Below are positions 35,558 to 44,469 of a stretch of DNA of 64,000 nt, piece by piece (the stretch's first letter is position 1; every line of letters starts with the position of its first letter). Where the stretch lies: assembly GCA_017524805.1 (NCBI GenBank), contig JAFXUX010000033.1, forward strand, positions 124,001 to 188,000, given 5' to 3'. The notes under the pieces were generated by a model, which was not told the DNA's origin, made no database searches, and saw only the letters and a list, made by a program, of their open reading frames with translations. The position numbers and the translations under genes are program-made. The stretch is from Candidatus Methanomethylophilaceae archaeon (GTDB lineage Archaea; Thermoplasmatota; Thermoplasmata; Methanomassiliicoccales; Methanomethylophilaceae).

Positions 35558-37048
35558 TCAGTGGTTCTCCACGTAGGTCTGCGCTTCGTCGAATTCATTC
35601 TGGATATCGGCGGAAGGTTCTGGAGTGGCCAGCGAGACCACGACCCCGGCTATGAGCGCGAACACGAACCCGGGCAGGAGCTCGTAGATTCCGGTCCCGG
35701 ACAGGAAGGTGTTCCACAGGATGACCGTGATGAACCCGACGAACACCGAAGCCAAAGCTCCGTAGAAGTTCATCCTCTTCCAATACAGAGACAGGATCAT
35801 CAAAGGACCGAAAGCCGCGCCGAATCCGGCCCAGGCGTATGAGACGAGACCCATGATGCTGTCCCCTCCGTACAGGGCGAGGATAAGCGCGAACACGGCC
35901 ACCAGAACGACAATCAGCCTGGAGATCCACATGAGGATCTTCGGCTGGCCCTTGTACTTGCCGTACTTTCCGAGGATGTCGTTGGTTATTGCCGAAGATG
36001 CGACCAGAAGCTGGGAGTCTGCGGTGGACATGATCGCAGCCATGACGGCGGCGAAAAGCAGACCCGCGATTATCGGCGGGAACAGGTCGCCGGCCATCTC
36101 GATGAAGATGTGCTCGGCGTTGAAGCCATCCGCGATCGCGGCCTCCCCTATGTATGCCCTGCCGACCAGACCGACGAGGATAGCCGCGAAAAGGGCGATC
36201 GTGATCCAGATCAGAGAGACGCGGCGGGAGATCTTGACCTCTTCGGGGTCCCTGATGGACATGTATCTGACTATGATGTGGGGCATACCGAAATATCCGA
36301 ACGCCCAAGCAAGCAGCGAAAGTATCGCTATCGCGGTCAGCGGGGCTCCGCCGTCCCAGAACAGATCCATGTAGTTCTCGACCCCGACGGAATCCCATGC
36401 GGCCTGGAGCTCTCCCCAACCGCCCAGAGAGCCTATCGCGGCCAGGGGCACGACCAGAATGGCGACGAGCATCAGCATACCCTGGAAGAAATCGGTCCAG
36501 CAAACGGCCTTGAAACCTCCCATGAAGGTATACGCGATGATGATGATGGCGCCCACCGCCATGGCGGCGCCGAACGATATCTCGGGGAAGATCGTCTGGA
36601 GCGTGATTCCGCACCCTTTGAACCCGGATGCCACATAGATCACGAAGAAGAACAGGATGATTATGCTGCAGATGAATCTGAGATACCCTTTCTCATCTTT
36701 GTAACGGTTCGAGAAGAATTCGGGTACGGTCAACGCATTACCTGCGACGACGGAATGCTTTCTGAGTTTTTTGGCCACGAAGAGCCACGACAGGTAGGAG
36801 CCTATGGCAAGTCCTATCCCTATCCATGCCTCTCCCATGCCCGCTAGAAGCACCGCCCCGGGCAGGCCCATAAGCAGCCAGCTGCTCATATCTGAGGCCT
36901 GAGCCGATAGTGCGGTGACATAAGGGTTCATCGAGCGTCCGCCCAGTATGTAATCCTCCATGCTGCTGGACCGCTTGTAGAAATAGAATCCTACGCCCAG
37001 CACCAAGGCGAAATAGACGATGAACGCTATCAGCACTTGGATGTCCAT
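35558..37048 (-). CDS. Sodium:solute symporter, PutP-like
   Basis: 496 residues with about 13 hydrophobic helices. It shows sodium/proline symporter landmarks: YILGGRSMNPYVTALSAQAS near 33, SDMSSWLLMGLPG near 52, a Q-rich FFQGMLML and GGFKAVCWTD near 175, and STADSQLLVASSAI near 340 with the helix-8 sodium-binding serines. It probably imports proline or a related osmolyte with sodium. Downstream terminator at 35531-35552. Single-gene unit. Confidence 0.9.
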   Translation of the reverse strand: MDIQVLIAFIVYFALVLGVGFYFYKRSSSMEDYILGGRSMNPYVTALSAQASDMSSWLLMGLPGAVLLAGMGEAWIGIGLAIGSYLSWLFVAKKLRKHSVVAGNALTVPEFFSNRYKDEKGYLRFICSIIILFFFVIYVASGFKGCGITLQTIFPEISFGAAMAVGAIIIIAYTFMGGFKAVCWTDFFQGMLMLVAILVVPLAAIGSLGGWGELQAAWDSVGVENYMDLFWDGGAPLTAIAILSLLAWAFGYFGMPHIIVRYMSIRDPEEVKISRRVSLIWITIALFAAILVGLVGRAYIGEAAIADGFNAEHIFIEMAGDLFPPIIAGLLFAAVMAAIMSTADSQLLVASSAITNDILGKYGKYKGQPKILMWISRLIVVLVAVFALILALYGGDSIMGLVSYAWAGFGAAFGPLMILSLYWKRMNFYGALASVFVGFITVILWNTFLSGTGIYELLPGFVFALIAGVVVSLATPEPSADIQNEFDEAQTYVENH

Positions 37049-37144
37049 GAATGCACCGGGCGATTATCGTTAATGTCGCATAAAAACGCATTGACTGCCG
37101 GCGGGCAACATTTTGAATGATAAAAGGAAAAAGGAAAGGGTTTT

Positions 37145-37163
37145 GGCCGGGATCCCTCCGGCC
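37145..37163 (-). terminator. Hairpin overlapping the MMPL stop
   Basis: GGCCGG and CCGGCC around a 7-base loop, directly after the TGA of the minus-strand MMPL gene. Confidence 0.5.
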
Positions 37164-39743
37164 TCAGTCGCTCCCGCGGCGCATGAACTTGGGCCCGACC
37201 CAGTTCCATCTGCCCAGAAGGTGCATGATCGCCGGCACGATGTATGTGCGCACGATCAGAGCGTCGCAGAGGATGGCGAAGCAGAGCGCGAATCCGAACT
37301 GCTGCATCATCAGCATGGACGACAGCATGAGGGTGCCGAACGCGCCGCCCATGATCAGCCCGCAGATCGTGATCACCGAGCCGGTGTGGGTCACCGCGTG
37401 GTGGATCGCATCGTCGTTGGACATGCCTTTGATCACGTTCTCCTTGATGCGCGTGGTGAGCAATATGTCGTAATCCATACCTAATCCGAGGCAGATGACC
37501 AGCAGGATCATCGGGATCAGCCACATGACGCTCGCGCCGAGCGCATCCGTGAAGAGGATGTGGGTGATTGCCATCGTCCAGCATATGCTCATCAGAATCG
37601 TCAGCACGGACCTCAGCGGGATCAGATAAGATCTCATGACGACGAAAAGCAGAATGATGATCAGGATGACCACGATGATCTCGATCTTGTCGAACTCGGC
37701 CCCGACTGCTTTGGAGATGTCATACATGACAGCCGCGCTTCCCGTGACCCACTTGGACTCCAGGACGGGGTTGGCATCCATGAACGCGTCTATGCTTCTT
37801 TCAGACCTGTCTATCGTCTTCATGGATTCGGGCGACATCGCGGCGTCGACTGTGGAATACGTCACCGTGATGTACTCGACCGAGCCGTTCCCATCGGAGG
37901 AATTCACGAAATCCCCGCCGACGGATCTGCTCAGGGTGTTCACGAGATAATCAATTGCAGGGCCTGCCGCCGCGACCGTTATCGAATCGTCGATGCCCGC
38001 GGAACGGATGGTCTGGATGGTGTTGCTCACATACAGATCGATAGTACCGGGCGAATCGGCCACGATCCTGTCGATGATCTGCGTGGGCGTGGGGTTCGAG
38101 ATGCCTTCTGAGATCAGTTTCTGCGTCGCTTTCGCCACTTCGGATTGCCAGACGAAAGGCCCGCTTATAGCAGCCACGTTGGGATCGGACGATATGTTGG
38201 AGCATAAACCGTCTACGCCCATGCTTGAGAACGATGGAGACCACGTCAGCGATTTCATCTGCGACATCATTGCCGCTGCCCCTTGCGACACCATACCGGC
38301 GGCGACCAGCGGCGCCAAAGCCGACGCGTCGAAACTTTGGACCTCTGCCAGAGGCTCGGACGATTCGAAGATGACGTAGTTGGGCATCAGCATGCCCTGG
38401 TTGGCATAGTCTCCGATGAGATCCATGCCTTCCCCGGACTCCCCGGTCTGCATGGAGCTCACCATATCATAGGAAAGCTCGGCATTGGTCATTATGTATG
38501 CCGCCGGGACGGTCACCAAAACGGTGGCGATGACGATCGCTTTGGCATGCTTCAGAGAGAATCTGGATGACCCCTCGAAATACCTCTCTCCCAGCCTTCC
38601 GAACCATCCGAACCACCCTTTGGTGGCCTTCCCGCCTTCCTCAAAGGATTCTATGGTGGTGGGCCAGAATATCCTGTCATGGACTAGCTCCAAGATCGCC
38701 GGGATCAAAGTCAATGCGGCGAGCAGAGCTATGAGGATCCCCAGAGCGAGGCATATCCCCATGGTCGACACGATGCTTATCGAGCATATCGACATGGCGC
38801 CGAAACCGATGATGACGGAAGCCCCGGATGTAGCGATGGATTCTCCCGCCCACACTATGGCCTCGTGGAGGGCTTTGTCATGGCCGAGGCCGGAGCGCAG
38901 GCCTTCCCTGTAACGGGCGATGATGAAGATGCAGTAGTCGCATCCGGCACCCATCATCGACACCAGGATCATCATCTCCGTTATGAAGAAAATGTTCAGA
39001 ATCTGGCCGATGCCGTAGATCAAAGCGAGGGTAACGACGAAGGCGAACCCTATCGTCATCGGAGGCGTAGCGGAAGTCACGAAAGACCTGAAGAACAGCC
39101 CGACGAGAACGAGAATCAGAAGGACCGTGAAGGGGTCTATCCTCGAAAGGTCGTCCAAAGCGCCTTCGGCCATGTCCGCGGAGATTGCGGGCGTTCCGGT
39201 GAGATAAATTGAAGCGCCGGAGAATCCGGGGTTCAGCGAATCGAAAGCTCCTTTCTGCTGGGAGATGAATTCTCTGAGAGCTGGGGTGTCGTCGGTCACA
39301 TTCCCTTCGAAAGAGGTGTCATAGACGGCCCCGACCAAGAATATCCCGCCGTCGAGCCCTTCCTTCTCCTGAGCGCCCATACTGACGAACGGGGCCCGGG
39401 AGGAGAGCTTCTGTCTGCCGTCGGCATCGACGTATTCGGACGCATGGTCTGAAAGGTATCCAACGAAATCCTGAGACAGCAACTTTTCTTCGGCTGTGGA
39501 ATACTTGATGACGATGATCGGGACCGATGAGACATCCACGCTGCCAGACGGATAATACTGGCCCATCACTGTCATGCCTTGGATCGACTCCGAATCCTCG
39601 GCGGCCATGTCGTTGACGTCATATTTCATGACATCACCGGATTTCAGCGCAAAAGGCACCGAAACCAACAGTATGGCTATCCACAGCGCGACAATAAGCT
39701 TCGCATGCTTAGCTATCGCATCTGCGAGACTGTCGAATATCAT
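37164..39743 (-). CDS. MMPL/RND-superfamily membrane transporter
   Basis: 859 residues in two homologous halves, each with one N-terminal helix, a large extracytoplasmic domain and a cluster of five helices. Half 1 contains GAGCDYCIFIIARYREGL near 270 and half 2 GLGMDYDILLTTRIKENV near 752, the conserved Asp-Tyr segments of MMPL proteins that carry the proton relay. Archaeal members are thought to move lipids or hydrophobic compounds; the substrate cannot be read here. An AT-rich TATTTAATT about 25 bp before the ATG suggests a leaderless transcript starting between this gene and the helicase stop. Confidence 0.88.
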   Translation of the reverse strand: MIFDSLADAIAKHAKLIVALWIAILLVSVPFALKSGDVMKYDVNDMAAEDSESIQGMTVMGQYYPSGSVDVSSVPIIVIKYSTAEEKLLSQDFVGYLSDHASEYVDADGRQKLSSRAPFVSMGAQEKEGLDGGIFLVGAVYDTSFEGNVTDDTPALREFISQQKGAFDSLNPGFSGASIYLTGTPAISADMAEGALDDLSRIDPFTVLLILVLVGLFFRSFVTSATPPMTIGFAFVVTLALIYGIGQILNIFFITEMMILVSMMGAGCDYCIFIIARYREGLRSGLGHDKALHEAIVWAGESIATSGASVIIGFGAMSICSISIVSTMGICLALGILIALLAALTLIPAILELVHDRIFWPTTIESFEEGGKATKGWFGWFGRLGERYFEGSSRFSLKHAKAIVIATVLVTVPAAYIMTNAELSYDMVSSMQTGESGEGMDLIGDYANQGMLMPNYVIFESSEPLAEVQSFDASALAPLVAAGMVSQGAAAMMSQMKSLTWSPSFSSMGVDGLCSNISSDPNVAAISGPFVWQSEVAKATQKLISEGISNPTPTQIIDRIVADSPGTIDLYVSNTIQTIRSAGIDDSITVAAAGPAIDYLVNTLSRSVGGDFVNSSDGNGSVEYITVTYSTVDAAMSPESMKTIDRSERSIDAFMDANPVLESKWVTGSAAVMYDISKAVGAEFDKIEIIVVILIIILLFVVMRSYLIPLRSVLTILMSICWTMAITHILFTDALGASVMWLIPMILLVICLGLGMDYDILLTTRIKENVIKGMSNDDAIHHAVTHTGSVITICGLIMGGAFGTLMLSSMLMMQQFGFALCFAILCDALIVRTYIVPAIMHLLGRWNWVGPKFMRRGSD

Positions 39744-39768
39744 GAAGGGCCGACAATACGGCCACTAT

Positions 39769-41346
39769 TTAATTGATTCTAATTATTTCATATAAAGGTG
39801 GATATAAATCCCTGGATCGGGCTGCTCGGCTCTTTTTCCCTATCTTATCTTTATATTTCACCTTGGCAGGAGCGGGGGATGCCCTGACTTTCCTCCCATT
39901 GAGTTTCGTGCTGTTCACAGCCTTGATGACAGAATCGACCGATGACGCTTCAATTTCGACGAAAGTGGAGCGCGAACCCATCCCGATGCGTCCGACTTTG
40001 TCGCGGCTGATGCCTGACGAAAGGACAATGAAATCGGAGATGTCTGAACGCGTGATCTCGGATCCTTTCGGTATGTCCAACGAAACCACCATGAACTCGG
40101 GAGCGGACAGAGCCTCGCTTTTAGCCCGCGATCTCTGATGCACGGGAGGGACATGGCTCTTGCCTTTCGCTCCGGATTCTGATCTTCCCGTTCCGTGCAA
40201 CGCTTTCAGATCGGGATTCGCTATCTTCAGCTTGGGAATCTGCTTTCTTGTGACGCGCTCGATCTCTTTGCCCATAAATTGCTGATAGGCCGGTACTCTG
40301 AGGTCTTCTTTCGGGGTGATGAATGTGAATGCGACCCCTTCCCTTCCAGCCCTTCCGGTACGCCCGATGCGATGGGCATAAGTCTCTGGATCCAAAGGAG
40401 CATCATAATTCACGACGCATTCGATGTTATCTATGTCGAGTCCCCTAGCGGCCACATCGGTAGCGATGAGCATGTTCATCCTGTCGGCTTTGAAGCTGCG
40501 GATGGTTTTCTCCCTGCGGGATTGGGGCATATCCCCGTGGATAGCTCCTATCCGAAGGCCTTCTTTGCTCAGACCATCATATAAATCGTCCACCATTTTT
40601 TTGGTGGCGCAGAATACGACCATTTTTGGATCGCCGTTCGCCATTATGTCGCGGAGAACGTCCATTTTGCCGTTCCTTTTCACTTCCACATAATATTGAC
40701 GCACCAATTCAGGGACCAAAGAATCTTGCGAGACCGATATTTCGACGGGTTCTTTCATCGAACGCTCTGCGATGGAACGAACCTCATCCGAAAGCGTGGC
40801 AGAGAACATCATCGTCTGCCTGTGCGAGGGGACCATGGAAATGATCTCGTCCATATCATCTATGAAACCCATATCCAGCATCCTATCCGCTTCATCGATC
40901 ACGAGCTCCCTTACCGAATCCAATTTCAGATTCCCTCTCTTGCAAAGGTCAATGATTCTTCCTGGAGTCCCGACAACGATATCGCACCCGGATTCCAAGC
41001 CCTTTATCTGTTCGACATATGACGCTCCGCCGTAAACCGGAACGATGGAATGACGCGTATACTTTGATAGCTCGGACATCTCTTTTGAAATCTGGACGGC
41101 CAATTCCCTTGTCGGGGCCATGACCAAAATGGTCGGCTCCTTAGACCCAGATTTGGTGCGCCCGATAGACACGATCGAAAATGCGCCGGTCTTGCCCGTT
41201 CCAGTCTGAGCCTGACCGAACAGATCTTTGCCTGACATCCCCACCGGAACCGATTGCAATTGGATCGGGGTTGGCTCGGTCCACCCCATGTCTGCGATGG
41301 CTCTAATCAGTTTTTTATTGATACCTAATTCGTCGAAGGATGCCAT
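39769..41346 (-). CDS. DEAD-box RNA helicase with DbpA-type C-terminal domain
   Basis: 525 residues. Q motif GWTEPTPIQLQ near 20, motif I AQTGTGKTG near 46, motif Ia PTRELA, motif II VIDEADRMLDMG near 148, motif III SAT, then VATDVAARGLDID-like IATDVAARGLDID and HRIGRTGRAGREG in domain 2. After a basic linker, residues about 425-500 are an RRM-like DbpA/CsdA domain (IPKGSEITRSDISDFI, GMGSRSTFVEI). The tail is lysine/arginine-rich. Likely acts in ribosome assembly or cold-induced RNA unwinding. A second helicase with the same layout is at 44470. Confidence 0.93.
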   Translation of the reverse strand: MASFDELGINKKLIRAIADMGWTEPTPIQLQSVPVGMSGKDLFGQAQTGTGKTGAFSIVSIGRTKSGSKEPTILVMAPTRELAVQISKEMSELSKYTRHSIVPVYGGASYVEQIKGLESGCDIVVGTPGRIIDLCKRGNLKLDSVRELVIDEADRMLDMGFIDDMDEIISMVPSHRQTMMFSATLSDEVRSIAERSMKEPVEISVSQDSLVPELVRQYYVEVKRNGKMDVLRDIMANGDPKMVVFCATKKMVDDLYDGLSKEGLRIGAIHGDMPQSRREKTIRSFKADRMNMLIATDVAARGLDIDNIECVVNYDAPLDPETYAHRIGRTGRAGREGVAFTFITPKEDLRVPAYQQFMGKEIERVTRKQIPKLKIANPDLKALHGTGRSESGAKGKSHVPPVHQRSRAKSEALSAPEFMVVSLDIPKGSEITRSDISDFIVLSSGISRDKVGRIGMGSRSTFVEIEASSVDSVIKAVNSTKLNGRKVRASPAPAKVKYKDKIGKKSRAARSRDLYPPLYEIIRIN

Positions 41347-41681
41347 TTGAACCTCTGATAATACTGCTTAAGACAGTTTGCTTTGAGGCTGTACAAATGA
41401 TTGTATATAAACATAATTGGACGTCTCCAATAGTTTTACCTAGATTTCCCAGGTTTTTTCATCATAATCGTTACTTTGCCGTCGAAACGACGTCCAAACC
41501 CATTTGAAACCCAGCATGGTGCTAAAACATCGAAGGATTTCATCGTGTTAATTAACAGATGAATGACCTGTTAAGTATTCTTATTTGAATAATTCAAAAA
41601 TAGCAATAGTCTAATAAGGTTTTGAATTACGATAACATTATACAAAAAATTTAAATGTAATAATTTAATCCTCCACATCGC
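41347..41681. other. AT-rich spacer (335 bp) with promoters
   Basis: Contains the helicase promoter (TGTATATAAACA at about 41402-41413, leaving a leader of some 35 nt with GAGGTT before the start). It also contains the tRNA promoter box ATTTAAATG near 41649-41657. No open frame of note. The rest is unusually A+T-rich without clear repeats. Confidence 0.5.
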
Positions 41682-41753
41682 GCGGTAGTGGTGTAGGGGT
41701 TAACACTTAACCTTGCCAAGGTTAGACCTCGGGTTCGATTCCCGGCTACCGCA
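41682..41753 (+). tRNA. tRNA-Gly (GCC)
   Basis: A complete 72-nt cloverleaf. Acceptor GCGGTAG pairs with CTACCGC, discriminator A at 41753. The D stem is GTGT/ACAC, the anticodon stem TAACC/GGTTA encloses TTGCCAA with anticodon GCC, and the T loop is TTCGATT. No CCA is encoded (ACCTTTT follows). A TATA-like ATTTAAATG is about 30 bp upstream. Confidence 0.95.
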
Positions 41754-41754
41754 C

Positions 41755-41848
41755 CTTTTGAATTCCTTGATCAGAATAATACGTCCAAATCACTGATAGG
41801 GCCCGAGAGCTTACGCCCCCGGGTGTAGTAGTGTAGGGTGTGCATGCG
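41755..41848 (-). ncRNA. Possible right end and guide-RNA region of the TnpB element
   Basis: The 95 bp between the tnpB stop and the tRNA contain, on the tnpB strand, a GC-rich imperfect hairpin (CCCGGG...CTCGGG around GGCGTAAGCT) after a run of ACTAC repeats. Active IS605-type TnpB proteins use a structured RNA from exactly this position. Placement is the main evidence. No boundary is established. Confidence 0.3.
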
Positions 41849-43003
41849 TCAGGAAAACTGGCTATTCCCTTTTCCGGAAAAGGAGGCCTGCATGCCCAGA
41901 CCGCGATTAAGTATATTCATCGCCGCGTTTATGTCGCGATCGACACAGAAACCGCATGCGGGACAGCTGTGCACGCGAACTCCCAAATCTTTCCTGACAT
42001 AATAACCGCAACGAGAGCATATCTGGGAGGTGTTTCTGGAATCAACGAATATGACCTGGACTCCGGAGTCCACAGCCTTGTATTCTATCATCTCCACCAA
42101 CATTCTCCATGCTGAGGAATATTGGTTTCTTCTTCCTGTGCTTGTATGGTAGCTGTGAATCAGCTCTTTAACGCTGATATCTTCCAGAGCGATCATAGAA
42201 TATGATTCCACGATCTCTGTCGAGCGCTTGTGCATCTCATCGCGCATTTTATTGTTGTAATGCTCGAAAAGATGGCATAGTCTGCGTTTATACTTCCTGA
42301 ATTCGTCGGAATCCGTATCGCACTCGCTCATCTTCCTCTGGATTTTGACCATTTCAGAAGCCATCCTGTCAAACAGCTTCGTATTGTCATAGACAGTGCC
42401 ATCAGAAAATGCCGCGAGATTGTAGAGCCCCAAATCAATGCCCACAGGTCCTTTATCTGCAGATGGTTTGCACGGTATTGATTGTTGGACGCACGAAATC
42501 GTAGCGAACCATTTGCCTGTAGAAGACCTGGAAATCGTGCATGATATGGGGTGGCCTTCGAAAGACCTATGCGCAACGCATTTTACGTCCCCGATGGAAA
42601 TGATTCTCAGCCTATTCCCGATCAGACAGATATTTCCCCCGTATTTTATGAAGGAAAAAGATGCGTATCTGTCAGGCCCCCGAAATGCCGGCAATTCCGG
42701 GGAAAGACCTCCTGCCATTTCCGACTCGAACTTCCTGAAAGCTTGGGCGACGCGATTAGATACTTCGCTGATGCAATCCGGATGTATCTCATTCAGTCTG
42801 GGATGATCGAGCTTCAGGACATATTCGCAGTACTCATCGATGTCTTTGCGATTGAAGATGCGTCCGCAGGTTTCGTATGCTTTCCTGCACATTTCCACCT
42901 CCTTGTTGTACACGAATCTGCACCCTTCCAAAGCGGACCCCATGAGATTTGCCTGCTTTCTGGTAGGGTAGAGCCTGTACCTGACGCTTCTGAATCTGGA
43001 CAT
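41849..43003 (-). CDS. tnpB: TnpB-family RNA-guided nuclease (IS200/IS605 OrfB)
   Basis: 384 residues and apparently intact. RuvC catalytic positions are present: Asp190 in GIDLGLYNLA, Glu274 in IALEDISV and the DRD of CVDRDINAAMNI (355-357). The zinc finger between them has CSRC at 329-332 and CPAC at 347-350. The N-terminus (YRLYPTRKQANLMG) is the usual OrfB start. No TnpA gene accompanies it, so the element would be non-autonomous for transposition or a domesticated nuclease. It ends 95 bp from tRNA-Gly. Confidence 0.9.
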   Translation of the reverse strand: MSRFRSVRYRLYPTRKQANLMGSALEGCRFVYNKEVEMCRKAYETCGRIFNRKDIDEYCEYVLKLDHPRLNEIHPDCISEVSNRVAQAFRKFESEMAGGLSPELPAFRGPDRYASFSFIKYGGNICLIGNRLRIISIGDVKCVAHRSFEGHPISCTISRSSTGKWFATISCVQQSIPCKPSADKGPVGIDLGLYNLAAFSDGTVYDNTKLFDRMASEMVKIQRKMSECDTDSDEFRKYKRRLCHLFEHYNNKMRDEMHKRSTEIVESYSMIALEDISVKELIHSYHTSTGRRNQYSSAWRMLVEMIEYKAVDSGVQVIFVDSRNTSQICSRCGYYVRKDLGVRVHSCPACGFCVDRDINAAMNILNRGLGMQASFSGKGNSQFS

Positions 43004-43063
43004 CAGAAAGCCATCCGCCGATGGGATTAAAAACGGGACCGAGATGATTTAAGATTGTTAAGG

Positions 43064-43080
43064 CCGGGCATAGAGCCCGG
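43064..43080 (-). terminator. Hairpin after the dehydrogenase gene
   Basis: CCGGGC and GCCCGG around a 5-base loop, 13 bp downstream of the minus-strand stop at 43093. Confidence 0.55.
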
Positions 43081-43092
43081 AATAGGTTTGCA

Positions 43093-44307
43093 TCATTTGG
43101 ATTTGGACGCTTCGATATAGGAGTTCCAAGCCTTTTCAAGATCGGGCCTCTGTATCGTCTCCATGACGTACTGAGCGAATTGGTCGCCGGTGGCCCCGGT
43201 GTCCCTGCCGGTCATGACGAGTTTCTTCTCGAACTGGCAGCAGATATCCAAAGCCATCCCAAGCTTCCTTCCTTTTTCGTTCTCGCCGATGTGGTTCAGC
43301 ATCATGGCGACGGCTTTGATCATGCTGCATGGGTCGGCATATTGGGCCCTTCCCTCGGTGACCATGCGCGGGGCGGAACCATGGATCGCCTCGAACATAG
43401 CGTATTTCTTTCCTATGTTCGCGGAACCGGCGGTACCGACTCCTCCCTGGATCTGCGCCGCTTCGTCGGTGATGATGTCTCCATAGAGGTTGGGAAGCAC
43501 GAACACGCGGAAATCGCTCCTTCTGGCGGGATCTATCAGCTTCGCAGTGGCGATGTCTATGAACCAGTCGTCCCAGCGAACCTGAGGGTAGTCCTTGGCG
43601 ACTTTCTCAGCGGTGCTGAGGAACAGTCCGTCCGTGGTCTTGATGATGTTGGCCTTGGTGACCAAGGAGACGTAGTTGAGATTGTTCTTGGCCGCATAGT
43701 CGAATCCGAGCCTGATTATCCTCTCGGTGCCTTGGGCGGTGGCCACGCAGAAATCCATCGCAAGATCGTCGGTTACGTTCATGCCGTCGCTGCCCATGAC
43801 GTACGAGCCTTCCGTGTTCTCCCTGAAAAACGTCCAGTTGATTCCCAATTCTGGGACGGACACCGGCCTGACATTCGCGAACAGGTCGAGCTCCTTTCTC
43901 ATCGCGACGTTGGCGCTCTCTATGTTGGGCCAGGGGTCGCCTTTTTTGGGCGTGGTGGTGGGGCCCTTGAGTATGACGTGGCATTTCTTCAGTTCCGCGA
44001 GAGTGTCATCGGGTATCGCCTTCATGACTTCGACGCGCCTCTCGATGGTCAGCCCATCTATCTGTCTGATCTCGACTTTCCCGGCTTTGATCTTGTCGGC
44101 AAGCAGGAATTCCAAAACTTTCTGGGCGGAAGCGCAGATGTAGGGGCCGATGCCATCCCCTCCGCACACTCCGATCACAAGCTTGTCAAGGTTGAGATAA
44201 TCGGTCCAATCGCCTTCCCCCTTGAGGGTTTCCACCCTTTCGAGCTGTTTCCTTAGGAGAGCGCCGAATTTTTCCTGCGCCTTTTTTATAGCCTGTTCAT
44301 CGACCAT
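43093..44307 (-). CDS. Isocitrate/isopropylmalate dehydrogenase family enzyme (probably Icd)
   Basis: 404 residues, the length of prokaryotic isocitrate dehydrogenases. Landmarks: VCGGDGIGPYI near 48 (start of the fold), KGPTTTPKKGD near 115, FFRENTEGSYVM near 160 (substrate loop with Arg and Asn), VTKANIIKTTDGLF with the catalytic Lys near 217, and the NAD-side loop NLYGDIITDEAAQIQGG, GSANIGKKYAMFEAIHGSAP near 315. The gene has GGAGGGACG before its ATG. It likely makes 2-oxoglutarate for glutamate synthesis in an incomplete Krebs pathway. Isocitrate is the best guess, but homoisocitrate or isopropylmalate cannot be ruled out by eye. Confidence 0.8.
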   Translation of the reverse strand: MVDEQAIKKAQEKFGALLRKQLERVETLKGEGDWTDYLNLDKLVIGVCGGDGIGPYICASAQKVLEFLLADKIKAGKVEIRQIDGLTIERRVEVMKAIPDDTLAELKKCHVILKGPTTTPKKGDPWPNIESANVAMRKELDLFANVRPVSVPELGINWTFFRENTEGSYVMGSDGMNVTDDLAMDFCVATAQGTERIIRLGFDYAAKNNLNYVSLVTKANIIKTTDGLFLSTAEKVAKDYPQVRWDDWFIDIATAKLIDPARRSDFRVFVLPNLYGDIITDEAAQIQGGVGTAGSANIGKKYAMFEAIHGSAPRMVTEGRAQYADPCSMIKAVAMMLNHIGENEKGRKLGMALDICCQFEKKLVMTGRDTGATGDQFAQYVMETIQRPDLEKAWNSYIEASKSK

Positions 44308-44469
44308 TTGAATCGTCCCTCCAACGGAATCATAATATTAAAACATCGCAAAGATGGCCGAGGGGACCGGCGACTGCACATCATTATTTAAGAGAAGCGC
44401 CGATTATGAATCCGAAAACGAAAAGTTGTCTGTGTCAGTCGCAGGCAGTGATTCAGATCAGTGATACAG

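Noticed and set aside
41849-43003. Complete IS605 element with TnpA
   Set aside because: No TnpA-like frame on either strand nearby; only the TnpB gene is present.
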